A DNA stretch of 64,000 nt from Candidatus Saccharimonadota bacterium (lineage in GTDB: Bacteria; Patescibacteriota; Saccharimonadia; Saccharimonadales; Saccharimonadaceae), in contig JAFZSN010000003.1 in NCBI GenBank assembly GCA_017619315.1, positions 1 through 64,000 on the forward strand, given 5' to 3'. Under the pieces are notes generated by a model that ran no database searches, was not told the origin of the DNA, and saw only the letters and a list, made by a program, of their open reading frames with translations. How positions within the stretch are numbered: the first letter of the stretch is position 1; each line of letters starts with the position of its first letter. The translations under genes were made by a program, and so were the position numbers. Positions 7,709 to 17,348 of the stretch are shown here, in pieces.

Positions 7709-8698
7709 ATGTCAGAACAATCCACCAAAAAAACAAACCTGCTCAAACCGTTCATCGCAGTTCTATTGGTTTTAGCAATTATCGCCGTTGGCGCTTTTTT
7801 TATAATCAATAAAAACAACAGCAAACGTAAACTAACTGCAATCTACGAATATTCACAAGCTTGTTCGGTTATTTCATTGGTCAAAGAAAACCATTTATTG
7901 GAAAAGTACCTGCCAGACAACGTAACCGTTGAATGGACAATGATGGACAGCGGTAGCGACAGGCGCGATGCAATCGCCACAGATCGAGCACAAATCGGAG
8001 TCGTTGAAAACCTTAAAGTAATAACCTCACTCGAAAACGATTATCCACTCAGAATTCTAGCCAACGGTCCAGCATCATACCGTGGCGTTTATACGGCAAA
8101 TAGCAGTATTAATTCCGCAGCAGATTTAGCAGACAAAAAAATTGCATATCAAGGGACCGGAGCCGGCCTAACACTCAAGAAAGATTTAGCCGAGAACTAC
8201 CAAATCAATCTTACAGACGACCAACTATTATCTTTAAACGAACAGCAATTAATCGATTTAATTACTCAAGATCAAGTTGATGCCGCCGTAATGACTAGAG
8301 TAATGGCCTCAAAAGCATTACAAGCACGTCCAGAGCTCAAGATGATTCATAGCCTAACCGAAGAAACTGCAAAAATCGGTGCAACATATTGGCTCCTCGG
8401 TAGCGTAAGTTATTTCGACCAAAATCCAGATTTGCTCGAACCAGTAATGAAAGCATACGCTGAAGCGATTGAAACAATCAACAATGATCCAAAAGCAGTA
8501 GCAGAACAATTGGCACCATTATTTGAAGTTGATGCAGAAATCATCGAACAAGAATTCTTGGATTTTGCGCCAATTGTTGAAATATATGGTTACGACGAAA
8601 TTGCCGAAATGCTTTACGAAAATGGTGAATTAGACAGAGCGCCAAAGAAATTCTCAGAAATACCTTACTATGAAAGTATCCCAAAGAAAGCAGAGTAA
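7709..8698 (+). CDS. ABC transporter substrate-binding protein, NMT1/TauA/SsuA-like
   Basis: 329 residues: an N-terminal membrane anchor (about 16-33, no lipobox cysteine) then a periplasmic-binding fold of the NMT1/SsuA type, with IGVVENLKVI and AADLADKKIAYQGTG typical of the family. It captures a small organic molecule (nitrate, taurine, sulfonate and thiamine-precursor binders all look like this) and hands it to the permease; the ligand cannot be assigned. AAGGAGGAG lies 5 nt before the ATG. First gene of a four-gene operon with overlapping ends, placed 24 nt after tRNA-Arg(TCG). Use of a membrane anchor fits a single-membrane cell. Confidence 0.85.
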   Translation: MSEQSTKKTNLLKPFIAVLLVLAIIAVGAFFIINKNNSKRKLTAIYEYSQACSVISLVKENHLLEKYLPDNVTVEWTMMDSGSDRRDAIATDRAQIGVVENLKVITSLENDYPLRILANGPASYRGVYTANSSINSAADLADKKIAYQGTGAGLTLKKDLAENYQINLTDDQLLSLNEQQLIDLITQDQVDAAVMTRVMASKALQARPELKMIHSLTEETAKIGATYWLLGSVSYFDQNPDLLEPVMKAYAEAIETINNDPKAVAEQLAPLFEVDAEIIEQEFLDFAPIVEIYGYDEIAEMLYENGELDRAPKKFSEIPYYESIPKKAE

Positions 8699-9470
8699 TA
8701 GATTTGTAAGAATCCTAAAACGTCTCGCACCATTCCTGGTCATAATAGCGTTCTGGGAATGTGCATCTAGGCTGGGCTGGGTGCCAAAATTTATCCTACC
8801 CAGCCCATCGACAATTATAGCAACTTTGTTTTATGAAATATTCGCCGGAACATTGTTTTCCAACATAATGCGTTCACTTTTAATTCTCGTTCTGAGTCTA
8901 ATCGTTGACTTAATTGTGTCGCTTGTTATTATTCTGGCCTGTATAAAATTTCAGAGTTTTAAACAATTTTACAAAACAATCGCCACGATGATGAACTCCA
9001 TTCCAAGCATGGCCCTTCTGCCGCTCATTATCATGTGGTTTGGTATTGGTGATTCTGCGATAGTTGCACTAGTCACTCACAGCGTGGTTTGGACATTCAC
9101 AATCTACATCCTAGATGGTATCAATTCGTTGCCAAAGATCTATCAAGAATTTGCAGATAATATTAATTTAGATTTAAAAAGCCGAATAAAGGACATCTAT
9201 ATCCCGGCACTATTGCCCAACATAACAGCCGGACTTAAAGTAGTATGGGGTAGAGCCTGGCGCTCACTAATCGGCGCAGAAGTAGCTTTTGGTGCAATAG
9301 GCGCAGCCGGCGGTTTAGGCTACTATATCAATATTAATAGGTATAATGGTGATATGCCAAAAGTTTTTGCAGGGATCATCATTATTGCAACAATAGGATT
9401 ATTGGTAGATCTAGCTATCTTTAGTAATATTGAAAAGAAAATGAGAAAATGGGGGACACTCCATGAATAA
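8670..9470 (+). CDS. ABC transporter permease, TauC/SsuC type
   Basis: 266 residues with about six hydrophobic segments and the BPD_transp_1 fold; the EAA-like loop is visible around NINLDLKSRIKDIYIPALLPNI... (about residues 164-188), where the ATPase docks. It forms the membrane channel of the importer. The start lies inside the end of the binding-protein gene (29-bp overlap), and the stop overlaps the ATPase start by 8 bp, showing translational coupling. The early residues MKVSQRKQSNRF are basic, in line with a cytoplasmic N-terminus. Confidence 0.87.
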   Translation: MKVSQRKQSNRFVRILKRLAPFLVIIAFWECASRLGWVPKFILPSPSTIIATLFYEIFAGTLFSNIMRSLLILVLSLIVDLIVSLVIILACIKFQSFKQFYKTIATMMNSIPSMALLPLIIMWFGIGDSAIVALVTHSVVWTFTIYILDGINSLPKIYQEFADNINLDLKSRIKDIYIPALLPNITAGLKVVWGRAWRSLIGAEVAFGAIGAAGGLGYYININRYNGDMPKVFAGIIIIATIGLLVDLAIFSNIEKKMRKWGTLHE

Positions 9471-10152
9471 AACAGTCTTTGAAGCAGTCAGCATCTACAA
9501 AAGCTTTGACAAACGGCAGATTTTAAAAAATATTTCATTTAGTCTACACGAAAGCGAAGTAATGGCTATTGTAGGCAAGTCCGGCTGCGGAAAAACAACT
9601 CTACTAAGAATTCTAGCCAATCTAGAAATCCCAGATAGCGGCGAAGTTCTATTCAATAAACAGACGCAAAAAAACCCAACACCTGATATTATTTTTATTC
9701 AACAAGACTACAACCAGCTATTACCATGGAAAAACGTAATTAACAATGTCGCCTATCCAGCCATCGCGACGAGAAAGCATTCCAAAACAGTCGCCACAAA
9801 ACATGCCAAAGAATTACTTGAAAAAATGGATTTGGCAGAATTTGCATCTTTCTTTCCGCGCGAACTCTCTGGCGGCATGAAACAACGCGTAGCAATTGCG
9901 CGAGCGTTAATAATGGAGCCGAAAATCTTACTCCTGGATGAACCGTTCGGCGCAGTAGATCGAGAATCAAGAGAAAAAGCATACGACATTATAAAAAAGT
10001 TATGTCGCGAATACGGAACAGCAGTACTTCTTATAACACATAACCTCCAAGAAGCTAAAACTGTAGCCAAAAGAATAATCCATTTTGAAGAAAAAGGTGT
10101 AAGAATAATAACAAACAAAGAACTAACTGAATTAATAGGAGACGATACATGA
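9463..10152 (+). CDS. ABC transporter ATPase, TauB/SsuB type
   Basis: 229 residues with complete nucleotide-binding motifs: Walker A GKSGCGKTT (38-46), Q-loop near IQQDYNQLLPW, signature LSGGMKQRVAIARAL, Walker B ILLLDEPFGAVD and the switch histidine in LLITHNLQEA. It energises the preceding permease. The stop overlaps the next start as ATGA. LPW after the Q-loop and the compact length match the nitrate/sulfonate/taurine subfamily. Confidence 0.92.
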   Translation: MNKTVFEAVSIYKSFDKRQILKNISFSLHESEVMAIVGKSGCGKTTLLRILANLEIPDSGEVLFNKQTQKNPTPDIIFIQQDYNQLLPWKNVINNVAYPAIATRKHSKTVATKHAKELLEKMDLAEFASFFPRELSGGMKQRVAIARALIMEPKILLLDEPFGAVDRESREKAYDIIKKLCREYGTAVLLITHNLQEAKTVAKRIIHFEEKGVRIITNKELTELIGDDT

Positions 10153-10898
10153 AAATCATTACGCTAAATCTAGCCAGAAAAGACGATCTCGGTGAAGACT
10201 ACAACGCTCGCATCGAAAGAATTGCCAAATTCCTAGACCAAGAGCATGCTGATATTGTCTGTTTTCAGGAAGTATCCTTCTCTGATACACAAAGCCTCGC
10301 CGACGACATCAATCAATTAATGAATACGCCCTACAAAAATGTCTGGTCTGAGCTCAGCCGTAGATGCAAAATCTCAAACATAGCACCAACAAAACGCGCG
10401 ACTAGCATGAGAAAAATGTACGCCAAGGACAAAAACGCAATCTTTACCGATGGCGAAGCCATCATGTCAAATCTTACACTAACCAAACGAGTTGTCACTC
10501 ATTTACATAAAGTCCCAAACGACGAACGAGGTCGTCGCGACCCACATCCACGCATCATACAAAGCATAGACTTTGACAATATCAAAATATCCAATATACA
10601 TTTCGCCGCCAATAACAATGCTTACTTACAATTAAAAGAAACTCTAGACAAAACCAAACACGATCGCATCATCATCGGTGATTTCAATATGACAAGCGAA
10701 CAAATAATAAAGCACCGCACAATGTGGCAAAGCGACTACAGCGAAGCCTCTGAAACATACAATTATATATCCTTCCCGGCAGATGGAGTAGCATATGACC
10801 ATGTTTTAGTTCCAAAACAGCTCAAATTAAAATCACTAAAAACTAAAGACAATTTATCAGATCATAACGCCGTCATTATCGAAATAACACACTTGTAA
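10149..10898 (+). CDS. Endonuclease/exonuclease/phosphatase family protein
   Basis: 249 residues with the metal-dependent EEP fold: N-terminal Asn in ITLNLA, DIVCFQEVS (Glu of the metal site, about residue 41), IIGDFNMT and C-terminal LSDHNAVIIEI. Family members cleave DNA, RNA, phosphoinositides or small phosphoesters. Being the last gene of the ABC operon (4-bp ATGA overlap) suggests it could act on the imported compound or a derivative, such as removing phosphate; this is inference. No signal peptide, so cytoplasmic. Confidence 0.82.
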   Translation: MKIITLNLARKDDLGEDYNARIERIAKFLDQEHADIVCFQEVSFSDTQSLADDINQLMNTPYKNVWSELSRRCKISNIAPTKRATSMRKMYAKDKNAIFTDGEAIMSNLTLTKRVVTHLHKVPNDERGRRDPHPRIIQSIDFDNIKISNIHFAANNNAYLQLKETLDKTKHDRIIIGDFNMTSEQIIKHRTMWQSDYSEASETYNYISFPADGVAYDHVLVPKQLKLKSLKTKDNLSDHNAVIIEITHL

Positions 10899-10957
10899 AA
10901 ATCACAGTTTTATTATATAATTTAATGAAATCGTACATTGAAAGGTGGTGACATGTC

Positions 10958-11683
10958 GTGTTCACAAGCAATTTAAAAATAAAGGATTTTTCCAACTACC
11001 TAATACCAGATAAGTATCGAACTATTGCTAAAAACTACTTGTCAGAAGCACAGGCTATATTCGGAGACGATTTATTGTTGTTTGCGATAACTAGTAGCTG
11101 TGCCCTAGATTTATGTATTGATGGTTGGTCAGACATTGACGTTTTGATCGTGACAAAAGGTTTCGATGTAGCCAAAAACAAGTTAATCCACAAAGTTGGC
11201 AACAGTTATGAAATCCGCATAGCTCTAATGCTGCTCACTCAATATGAATTCGAGCACAATTTACTAGACGACAAGACCAGAGTAGCAATTTGGCAGCTAA
11301 GAACAACCATAACTTACCCAAACTACGTACACGGAAACATGATAGTCCCAGATATCAAATTCAAGAACATCAAAGAAGATGATAAAACAATGATGCCTAC
11401 ATATCTTCATAAGCTAAGGCGACTGTTTTGGGAAGACACCAAAAACAGCAAAAGGCCTATCATAAAAATGCTGTACATAGTCATCAAAATGGAATTGCGC
11501 AAACGAGATGTTATTGTGTATTCATACACTAGCGCTATCCATAAATTTGCCATATTGTATGGCGAGCAAGAATTTGATATTTCCAAAGAAATTTCATCTG
11601 AGTCAAAAGACCCTTCACCGGAATTCTTAACTTATGCTCAACGCGTAGTCGGAAGAATCTGCAGAGGTGTATATGACACCTAA
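10958..11683 (+). CDS. Nucleotidyltransferase-like protein (pol beta fold)
   Basis: 241 residues. Residues 45-65 contain SSCALDLCIDGWSDIDVLIV, resembling the G-S...SDxDL active site of minimal nucleotidyltransferases; both aspartates of SDID are present but the usual Gly-Ser is replaced by Ser-Ser. The C-terminal half is helical, as in aminoglycoside or kanamycin nucleotidyltransferase-like proteins. GTG start chosen because AAAGGTGGTG lies 7 nt before it; the nearby ATG at 10953 opens a seven-codon frame only. TATAAT at about 10915 gives it its own promoter. Target unknown. Confidence 0.65.
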   Translation: MFTSNLKIKDFSNYLIPDKYRTIAKNYLSEAQAIFGDDLLLFAITSSCALDLCIDGWSDIDVLIVTKGFDVAKNKLIHKVGNSYEIRIALMLLTQYEFEHNLLDDKTRVAIWQLRTTITYPNYVHGNMIVPDIKFKNIKEDDKTMMPTYLHKLRRLFWEDTKNSKRPIIKMLYIVIKMELRKRDVIVYSYTSAIHKFAILYGEQEFDISKEISSESKDPSPEFLTYAQRVVGRICRGVYDT

Positions 11684-11710
11684 AAAAACGAGCCTCCGGG
11701 CTCGTTTTTC
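11684..11710. terminator. Bidirectional intrinsic terminator
   Basis: AACGAGCC-tccg-GGCTCGTT with A-run before and T-run after, between convergent genes. Confidence 0.92.
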
Positions 11711-12427
11711 CTATTTAGCGCTAAAGAAACTCGAAATATCAAATCCTGTCGGCATCGGTAGCGTCAGCATATATATTATTGCAAAAACCAAAATACACAC
11801 CGAAAAGATAAGTATCATCTTGCGACTATGATAATCTTTAATCACCCCCACGATACCAAGAAGGAACAATACGAGCGAATAAAACACCGAAACCAATCTA
11901 TACGAATCGCCACGCAGGTTGTCTTGCTTCCCTTCCTCCATAGTCCGCTGTGATTCTTCTGACAACTCTTTAGCTCTCGCAAAATAGCTGCTCGCAAATT
12001 CTTCATTCTCAAACGGAGAAGCCCCAGCCTTCCCTCCGCCATTATCAATAGCCTCCAAAAGTTTCGACGAGCAACCATTATGTTTAATTTTATCAATCTT
12101 AGTTTCAATTACCTTCGCCTCCTCCAGGTCACCTTTTTCCTTAGCAACTTCCATATCAATTTGCAAATCCAAAATCGTATTCCAAGTAAACAAGTCCGAT
12201 ATATACACCTGCGTCGCTACACTATACTCAGCATTTGCTTCGGCCGCCAAATTATTACTCTTAGTAAAATTTATCGCCTGGATCCCACTGTACAGTGACC
12301 CAATCCAACCAGCCCATGCCACAAGAAGCGTCGTCACGCCAAGAAGTACCGCAACCGCAACTTCCATTTTCTTTTCCTTAAGAAATTCTTTTACTTTTCC
12401 TAACTTCTCTTTAATCTTAATTCCCAT
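11711..12427 (-). CDS. Hypothetical membrane protein with coiled coil (DUF4337-like layout)
   Basis: 238 residues. A basic, helical N-terminus (MGIKIKEKLGKVKEFLKEKK) is followed by a membrane segment (about 21-42), a long soluble helical region rich in Glu/Lys/Ala (50-170) and two more membrane segments (about 175-195 and 203-222). One helix before and two after a coiled coil resembles DUF4337 proteins, but I am not certain of the family. Upstream is TATAAT followed by purine-rich sequence. It stands alone between a terminator and the divergent protease operon. Confidence 0.6.
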   Translation of the reverse strand: MGIKIKEKLGKVKEFLKEKKMEVAVAVLLGVTTLLVAWAGWIGSLYSGIQAINFTKSNNLAAEANAEYSVATQVYISDLFTWNTILDLQIDMEVAKEKGDLEEAKVIETKIDKIKHNGCSSKLLEAIDNGGGKAGASPFENEEFASSYFARAKELSEESQRTMEEGKQDNLRGDSYRLVSVFYSLVLFLLGIVGVIKDYHSRKMILIFSVCILVFAIIYMLTLPMPTGFDISSFFSAK

Positions 12428-12515
12428 CTCTTTTTACCTCTACCTTTATTATAACAAATCAAAAACACCCGCGTCAAAATTCTTATGTTTTTATTCACAA
12501 AATTATTGAAAACTC

Positions 12516-12543
12516 TTGCGCTAATTCAATTTTTATGTATAAT
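12516..12543 (+). promoter_or_regulatory. Promoter of the surface protease operon
   Basis: TTGCGC, 16-bp spacer, TATAAT (12538-12543), about 45 nt before the initiation codon of the protease. Confidence 0.55.
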
Positions 12544-12593
12544 AGCGATTAGAGTAAAGAGTCAGCTGGCTAATATAAACACAATAAATAAAA

Positions 12594-15500
12594 ATGAAAA
12601 GATATCAAAGACCAGCTATACTCACAATTCTTGTATTAATAATAGCAGCGTTTTTTGCCTGCAATTTATTTTTCTTCGGTAGAAAAACCGAGGACCCAAA
12701 TGAGCTAATCAACATTTCAGAACTTTCCGAAGATTACATGGAAAACTATTTGAATTCCTTCTCGGAAATTAACCGAAACATAGATGCAGATAGCACTATC
12801 ATTGTCACAAGCACTGAGAGACTCGAAAACACTTATGGTGCTGTCCACGAAATCGAAGCACCAAATAATCAATACTTCCTATATTATAATTCCCCATCCG
12901 AGAAAGAAACAGCAAAAGAAAAAATAAAAAACGAGCCAGGAGTTCTCTACGTAGAAAACGATTCCCTTTTTGAAATCACCGATTATAATTCTTGGGGAAT
13001 CGAGGCGATGGGGCTTGACCAGGCGATAAGCGACTACAGCGTCCAAGGATCAGCTCCAGTCACAGTAGCCATTATCGACACCGGTTGCGATATGGAATTG
13101 TTTAATCAAAGCTATGAAGGTAAAATCCAAGAAACCTACAACTTGTACGACAATAGGATGCACGACGGTCACGGGCACGGCACCCATATCGCAGGTACCA
13201 TAGCGGAAGGCACACCCGACAACGTCAAAATACTCCCCGTCAAGATAGCAAATAGCGCGCAAATGTCAATGACTACCATTGTTACCGCCATAAACTATAT
13301 CACTTACTACCACAAGGCAGACGTCATCAACATGAGTTTTGGTAGAGTAGCCGAAGAAGACGATACCGCCTACTCGCAATATGTAGCCATCCAAGCCGCT
13401 ATGAATAACAACATCATAAGCGTAGCCGCAGCCGGCAATGAATCATCGTCAAACGTTGGCTACCCTGCTTCATTTGACAATACAATCACTGTGTCGGCAG
13501 TCGATCCCAACAAACAGCTTGCAGAATTCTCAAACTTTGGCCCCGACATTACCTTTACCGCTCCGGGTGTCGATATTGTAAGTATTAACGGAACAAAAAG
13601 TGGGACCTCAATGGCAACACCACACGTAGTCAGCGCCATAGCAATTCTAAAAGGCACTAACAAATCCTTATCAAAAGAACAAGCAGTCGAAATCCTAAAG
13701 CATGCCACCATCGATTTAGGCGACCCAGGTCGAGACGATCAATACGGCTACGGCCTAATTGACATGTCTAACTACTTAAATATAAAGTCAATGACCGAAG
13801 ATACTTCATTTGTTGATTTTGAGGTCACCAACACCTCAGCCATTAACGCAAGTTTTGGCAACATTTCAAATCTAATGGATATTGGCGTCCAGCTCATCGA
13901 CGAAGCCAACAACCGCTATGATAGATTCTTGGGCGACCTGGAAGGTTTAGAAATTACCGGCTACGACGCCTTCCTAGCAGGTGACCAAGAAATTACCCTA
14001 ACCTACAAAGGAATTAGTAAAAACGTCATAGTAAACAATGGTTCTTCCGGCGGCAACGATTATGCATATTTTGTCCAAAGGTTAAATAGCGAAGAGGCTA
14101 CCATCCTCGAAATCAGTCACGCCCCCAGAAAGCTTTATATACCAGAATATATAAATGGCTACAAAATAGTAGCGCTCGGCGACAATTCTTCCACCAAAAA
14201 TATCTTCGTCGGTAAAGACAACTCAGAACATATTATCCTCCCAGGCTCCGTAAGAGAAATTAGAAACCGTGCCTTCCAGGGCAAAGAAAACCTAAAATCC
14301 GTCAAAGGCGGCGCAGAATTCGTATCCGTAGGTAAATACGCTTTCGACAAAGCATACAGATTAGCCGAATTCGAACCAACACTTTCCGAAATTGACGATG
14401 CCGCATTCCGCAGTAATCACTCTTTAAAGAGCATCACGCTTTCCGACGACTTGGATTATATACCCAACCACGCCTTTTCGGGATGTACCAGCTTAGAAAG
14501 CATTAATATGCCAAGCAATTTAGAAGATATCGGATCATACGCCTTGTCAAATACCAATATCAAAAACCTAAACATACCAGCCGGCCTCACATCTATAGAC
14601 GAGACCTCCTTTAGAAATATGCCCAACCTAGAAACGATTACCGTTGACCCCGAAAACCCCGTCTATGACAGTAGAGACAACAGCAATGCCCTCATTTTAA
14701 CTGCTGAAAACAAAATCATCCTAGGTTCAGGAAGCACCATCATACCATCCAGCGTTGTCGCGATCAACTCTAACGCCTTTTTAGGAAACCAAAAAATCCA
14801 AGAAATCCATACAAATAATGTTGAAAGAATACAAGAATCAGCATTTGCCGGATGCGTAAACCTAAAGAAGTTTTATATCGAAAACGACAACATAATCGAA
14901 AACTGGTCTGACTTTACTTTCTATAATTCTGCATTAGACTACGAACGGCTACCAAATCTAATGGTCTTTGCCGAAATAGAGTCAAACGAAGTAGACACGT
15001 TAAATATAAAAAACAGCTTATTGAGCCAAGGAGTAAGAGCCTTCATTATAACTACATCATTAAAAATAACTGCATCCGCCGACCAAGAATACAAAGCCTT
15101 CCAAAAAGCCAGCAACATCAGTGTCACAGCCAGCTATTCCGGCTACGCTGATCTCTCGCATACCCTAAGTGAAGAAATCACAAACTATACAGTAGAATAT
15201 CAAAACGGCGACTCGTTCAAAGCCGGTGATACATCGTTCAGGGTAAGCGGCATCACCCAATATGGCGACATTTTCAAGGTATCTATCGCTGTATCAGTTG
15301 CAAAAGCCACACCTACATATGAAGTTCCAACAAATCTCACGGCCAAACTCGGAGAAAAACTATCAGACATCGAGCTAACTGGTGGGTTCGAATGGATGAA
15401 CGGCGACCAGACTATCACCGAGCTCGGAGAACAAACTTTCAAAGCCAGATTCGTCCCAACCGACGCAGACAACTACGAGACTATAGACAATATCGATATC

Positions 15501-16667
15501 ACCCTCGTAGCAGAAAGCGGCAAGACCGTCGTCCAGCCAGAAATCACAGTCGCAAACAAAACATATGACGGCCTAGACACCATCTCCAGTGACCTCATAA
15601 CAGTTTCCGGCCTAGAGTCTTCCGAATACACCATCATAAGCGCTACTTCATTATATACGAATGTTGGAACGAGCACGGCCTCCGTTAAGTTAAAACTTAC
15701 CGACGACAAATTCAAAGACTTCGCGTTTGAAGGCAACCAACAAGAACATACTTTCACAGTCCAATTCAATATAGTACCAAAGAAAATCGCAAAACCAACG
15801 AAACCAGATGGTTATTACAACTTTAACTCAAATGAAATCACCTTCTATGTTTCGGGCTATGATGAAGAAACGATGACCATCTCGAACAACAAAGGCACCA
15901 ATGCGGGAACATATGACACCACCATCTCACTTAAAAACGCTAACTACATTTGGGATGACAACACTACAGAAGATGTCGTCTTGCAATACGAGATTAAAAA
16001 AGCCAACTTATCAGTAACCGACAACTCTAGCGACAGGACAATTATATTCGACAATTCATCCCACACTATCAGTATTAGCCTAGAATACCCTTCCGGCACA
16101 ACATTAAGATACAAAGACGCAAACGGCGAATACACTTTAAGCCAAATTCCAGAATACACTGAACCGGGAGAATATATTACAGCATACAAATTATATCTAG
16201 ACGACAACCACACCGAATATTACGGAGAACATAAACTCACAATACTAGCAAACTTCATTATCGATCTCGACGAAGACGTCAACATCAAAGATGACAATCT
16301 CATAGTGAACCTAGAGGATCGTTTCTCGGTCGTTGCAGGCAAAATCCACACCACTCCAAGCGACAACACGATCGAACATCACGACAAAGACGGCAACCTA
16401 GTGGATTCCGACGTCATGAAGACCGGCGATAAAGTCAAAATCACGGTCGAAGGCCACGACCAAGAATACGTCATTTCCGTCCAAAGCGACACCGACGGTA
16501 ATGGCCTAATCGAGGAAGCAGATTATCTCAGCATCAGAAACGATATCATGGGTATAGCAAAACTTTCCGGCGCCTTCAAGAGGGCCGCAGATATGAACAA
16601 CAACAACGAGGTCGACATCATCGATTACATCAGAATTAAGAAGAAAGTAATGGGAGTAAATTCATGA
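12594..16667 (+). CDS. Secreted S8 subtilase with LRR, MBG-like and dockerin-like domains
   Basis: 1357 residues. N-terminal membrane/signal segment (8-28), prodomain (to about 120), then a subtilisin domain with intact residues Asp162 (VAIIDTG), His195 (HGTHIAG), Asn282 (AAAGNES) and Ser339 (SGTSMATPHV). Next come BspA-type leucine-rich repeats (about 530-770, e.g. IPNHAFSGCTSLESI), MBG-like/Ig-like modules (about 840-1230) and a C-terminal pair of EF-hand-like repeats: DTDGNGLIEEADYLSIRNDI and DMNNNNEVDIIDYIRIKKKV (about 1300-1352), which is the dockerin type I layout. Probably cell-surface, degrading host or environmental proteins. It overlaps the next gene by 4 bp. Confidence 0.88.
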   Translation: MKRYQRPAILTILVLIIAAFFACNLFFFGRKTEDPNELINISELSEDYMENYLNSFSEINRNIDADSTIIVTSTERLENTYGAVHEIEAPNNQYFLYYNSPSEKETAKEKIKNEPGVLYVENDSLFEITDYNSWGIEAMGLDQAISDYSVQGSAPVTVAIIDTGCDMELFNQSYEGKIQETYNLYDNRMHDGHGHGTHIAGTIAEGTPDNVKILPVKIANSAQMSMTTIVTAINYITYYHKADVINMSFGRVAEEDDTAYSQYVAIQAAMNNNIISVAAAGNESSSNVGYPASFDNTITVSAVDPNKQLAEFSNFGPDITFTAPGVDIVSINGTKSGTSMATPHVVSAIAILKGTNKSLSKEQAVEILKHATIDLGDPGRDDQYGYGLIDMSNYLNIKSMTEDTSFVDFEVTNTSAINASFGNISNLMDIGVQLIDEANNRYDRFLGDLEGLEITGYDAFLAGDQEITLTYKGISKNVIVNNGSSGGNDYAYFVQRLNSEEATILEISHAPRKLYIPEYINGYKIVALGDNSSTKNIFVGKDNSEHIILPGSVREIRNRAFQGKENLKSVKGGAEFVSVGKYAFDKAYRLAEFEPTLSEIDDAAFRSNHSLKSITLSDDLDYIPNHAFSGCTSLESINMPSNLEDIGSYALSNTNIKNLNIPAGLTSIDETSFRNMPNLETITVDPENPVYDSRDNSNALILTAENKIILGSGSTIIPSSVVAINSNAFLGNQKIQEIHTNNVERIQESAFAGCVNLKKFYIENDNIIENWSDFTFYNSALDYERLPNLMVFAEIESNEVDTLNIKNSLLSQGVRAFIITTSLKITASADQEYKAFQKASNISVTASYSGYADLSHTLSEEITNYTVEYQNGDSFKAGDTSFRVSGITQYGDIFKVSIAVSVAKATPTYEVPTNLTAKLGEKLSDIELTGGFEWMNGDQTITELGEQTFKARFVPTDADNYETIDNIDITLVAESGKTVVQPEITVANKTYDGLDTISSDLITVSGLESSEYTIISATSLYTNVGTSTASVKLKLTDDKFKDFAFEGNQQEHTFTVQFNIVPKKIAKPTKPDGYYNFNSNEITFYVSGYDEETMTISNNKGTNAGTYDTTISLKNANYIWDDNTTEDVVLQYEIKKANLSVTDNSSDRTIIFDNSSHTISISLEYPSGTTLRYKDANGEYTLSQIPEYTEPGEYITAYKLYLDDNHTEYYGEHKLTILANFIIDLDEDVNIKDDNLIVNLEDRFSVVAGKIHTTPSDNTIEHHDKDGNLVDSDVMKTGDKVKITVEGHDQEYVISVQSDTDGNGLIEEADYLSIRNDIMGIAKLSGAFKRAADMNNNNEVDIIDYIRIKKKVMGVNS

Positions 16668-17284
16668 AAAAAACAGTCCTAGGAATAATAATCCTTTTCG
16701 CAGTAGCATTACTGACGCCAATTAAAACTTTCGCAGCAGGCGGTTTTAGCGTATCAACCGAAGAAATAAATCTACACCCAGGCGAAACAGCATCCTTCAC
16801 TGTCACCGCTTCTAATTCCGTTGGAAAAATCGACTTATCATCCGGCGATACGAATATCGCATCCATTAGTGCCGACACCATCTTTCTTGATCAAAACTCA
16901 GAAGAAATCACAGTAACTGCCGCCGGCGTAGGATCTACATCGATTTCAGTCACCGCCACCGCCAACTTCGCAACTTACGACGAAGAAATTTTGGAAGGCC
17001 AATCCTACCAAATCTCAGTCAACGTAGCCGAAACACCACAACCAAGTGATGACCCTGGGGGCAACGAAACAATCACTGACCAGGACAATCAAGACGACCA
17101 AAACGACCAGAATAATACCACCCCAAATGCAATAGCGAACACCCCAGACACCGGCAGCAACTCCCAAACCGGCGGCGGCGCCACCCAAATCATCATTTTC
17201 AGCGTTGTCGGAGTTTCCCTCATCACCGCATTGTTCGTAACGTTCTACTTGCATAAGCGCGCGAAAGAGCGACACAACCAATAA
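16664..17284 (+). CDS. Surface-anchored Ig-like/cohesin-like protein with PDTG motif
   Basis: 206 residues: signal peptide (1-25, cleavage after FAAG region), one all-beta domain (26-125, with LHPGETASFTVTASN), an Asp/Asn/Gln-rich linker, then TPDTGSN followed by a hydrophobic segment and the basic tail HKRAKERHNQ. This is the order of a sortase-anchoring signal, with PDTG in place of LPxTG. The single beta domain could be Big-like or a divergent cohesin. Translation is coupled (ATGA) to the dockerin-bearing protease, which suggests it tethers the protease to the cell. No sortase gene lies in the window. Confidence 0.8.
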   Translation: MKKTVLGIIILFAVALLTPIKTFAAGGFSVSTEEINLHPGETASFTVTASNSVGKIDLSSGDTNIASISADTIFLDQNSEEITVTAAGVGSTSISVTATANFATYDEEILEGQSYQISVNVAETPQPSDDPGGNETITDQDNQDDQNDQNNTTPNAIANTPDTGSNSQTGGGATQIIIFSVVGVSLITALFVTFYLHKRAKERHNQ

Positions 17285-17301
17285 ATTTTACAAACAACAA
17301 A

Positions 17302-17328
17302 AAGCCGCGACTGGTTTGCCGCGGACTT
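17302..17328 (+). terminator. Probable terminator hairpin after the protease operon
   Basis: AAGCCGCG paired with CGCGG-a-CTT across an 10-nt loop. The following T-run is poor, so it may be weak or only stabilise the 3' end. Confidence 0.45.
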
Positions 17329-17348
17329 CTTAAGAGCAGGAGATTTTG

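Noticed and set aside
7627..7824. Minus-strand 65-aa frame
   Set aside because: It is antisense to tRNA-Arg and the transporter start; its end is the common artefact translated from tRNA complement.
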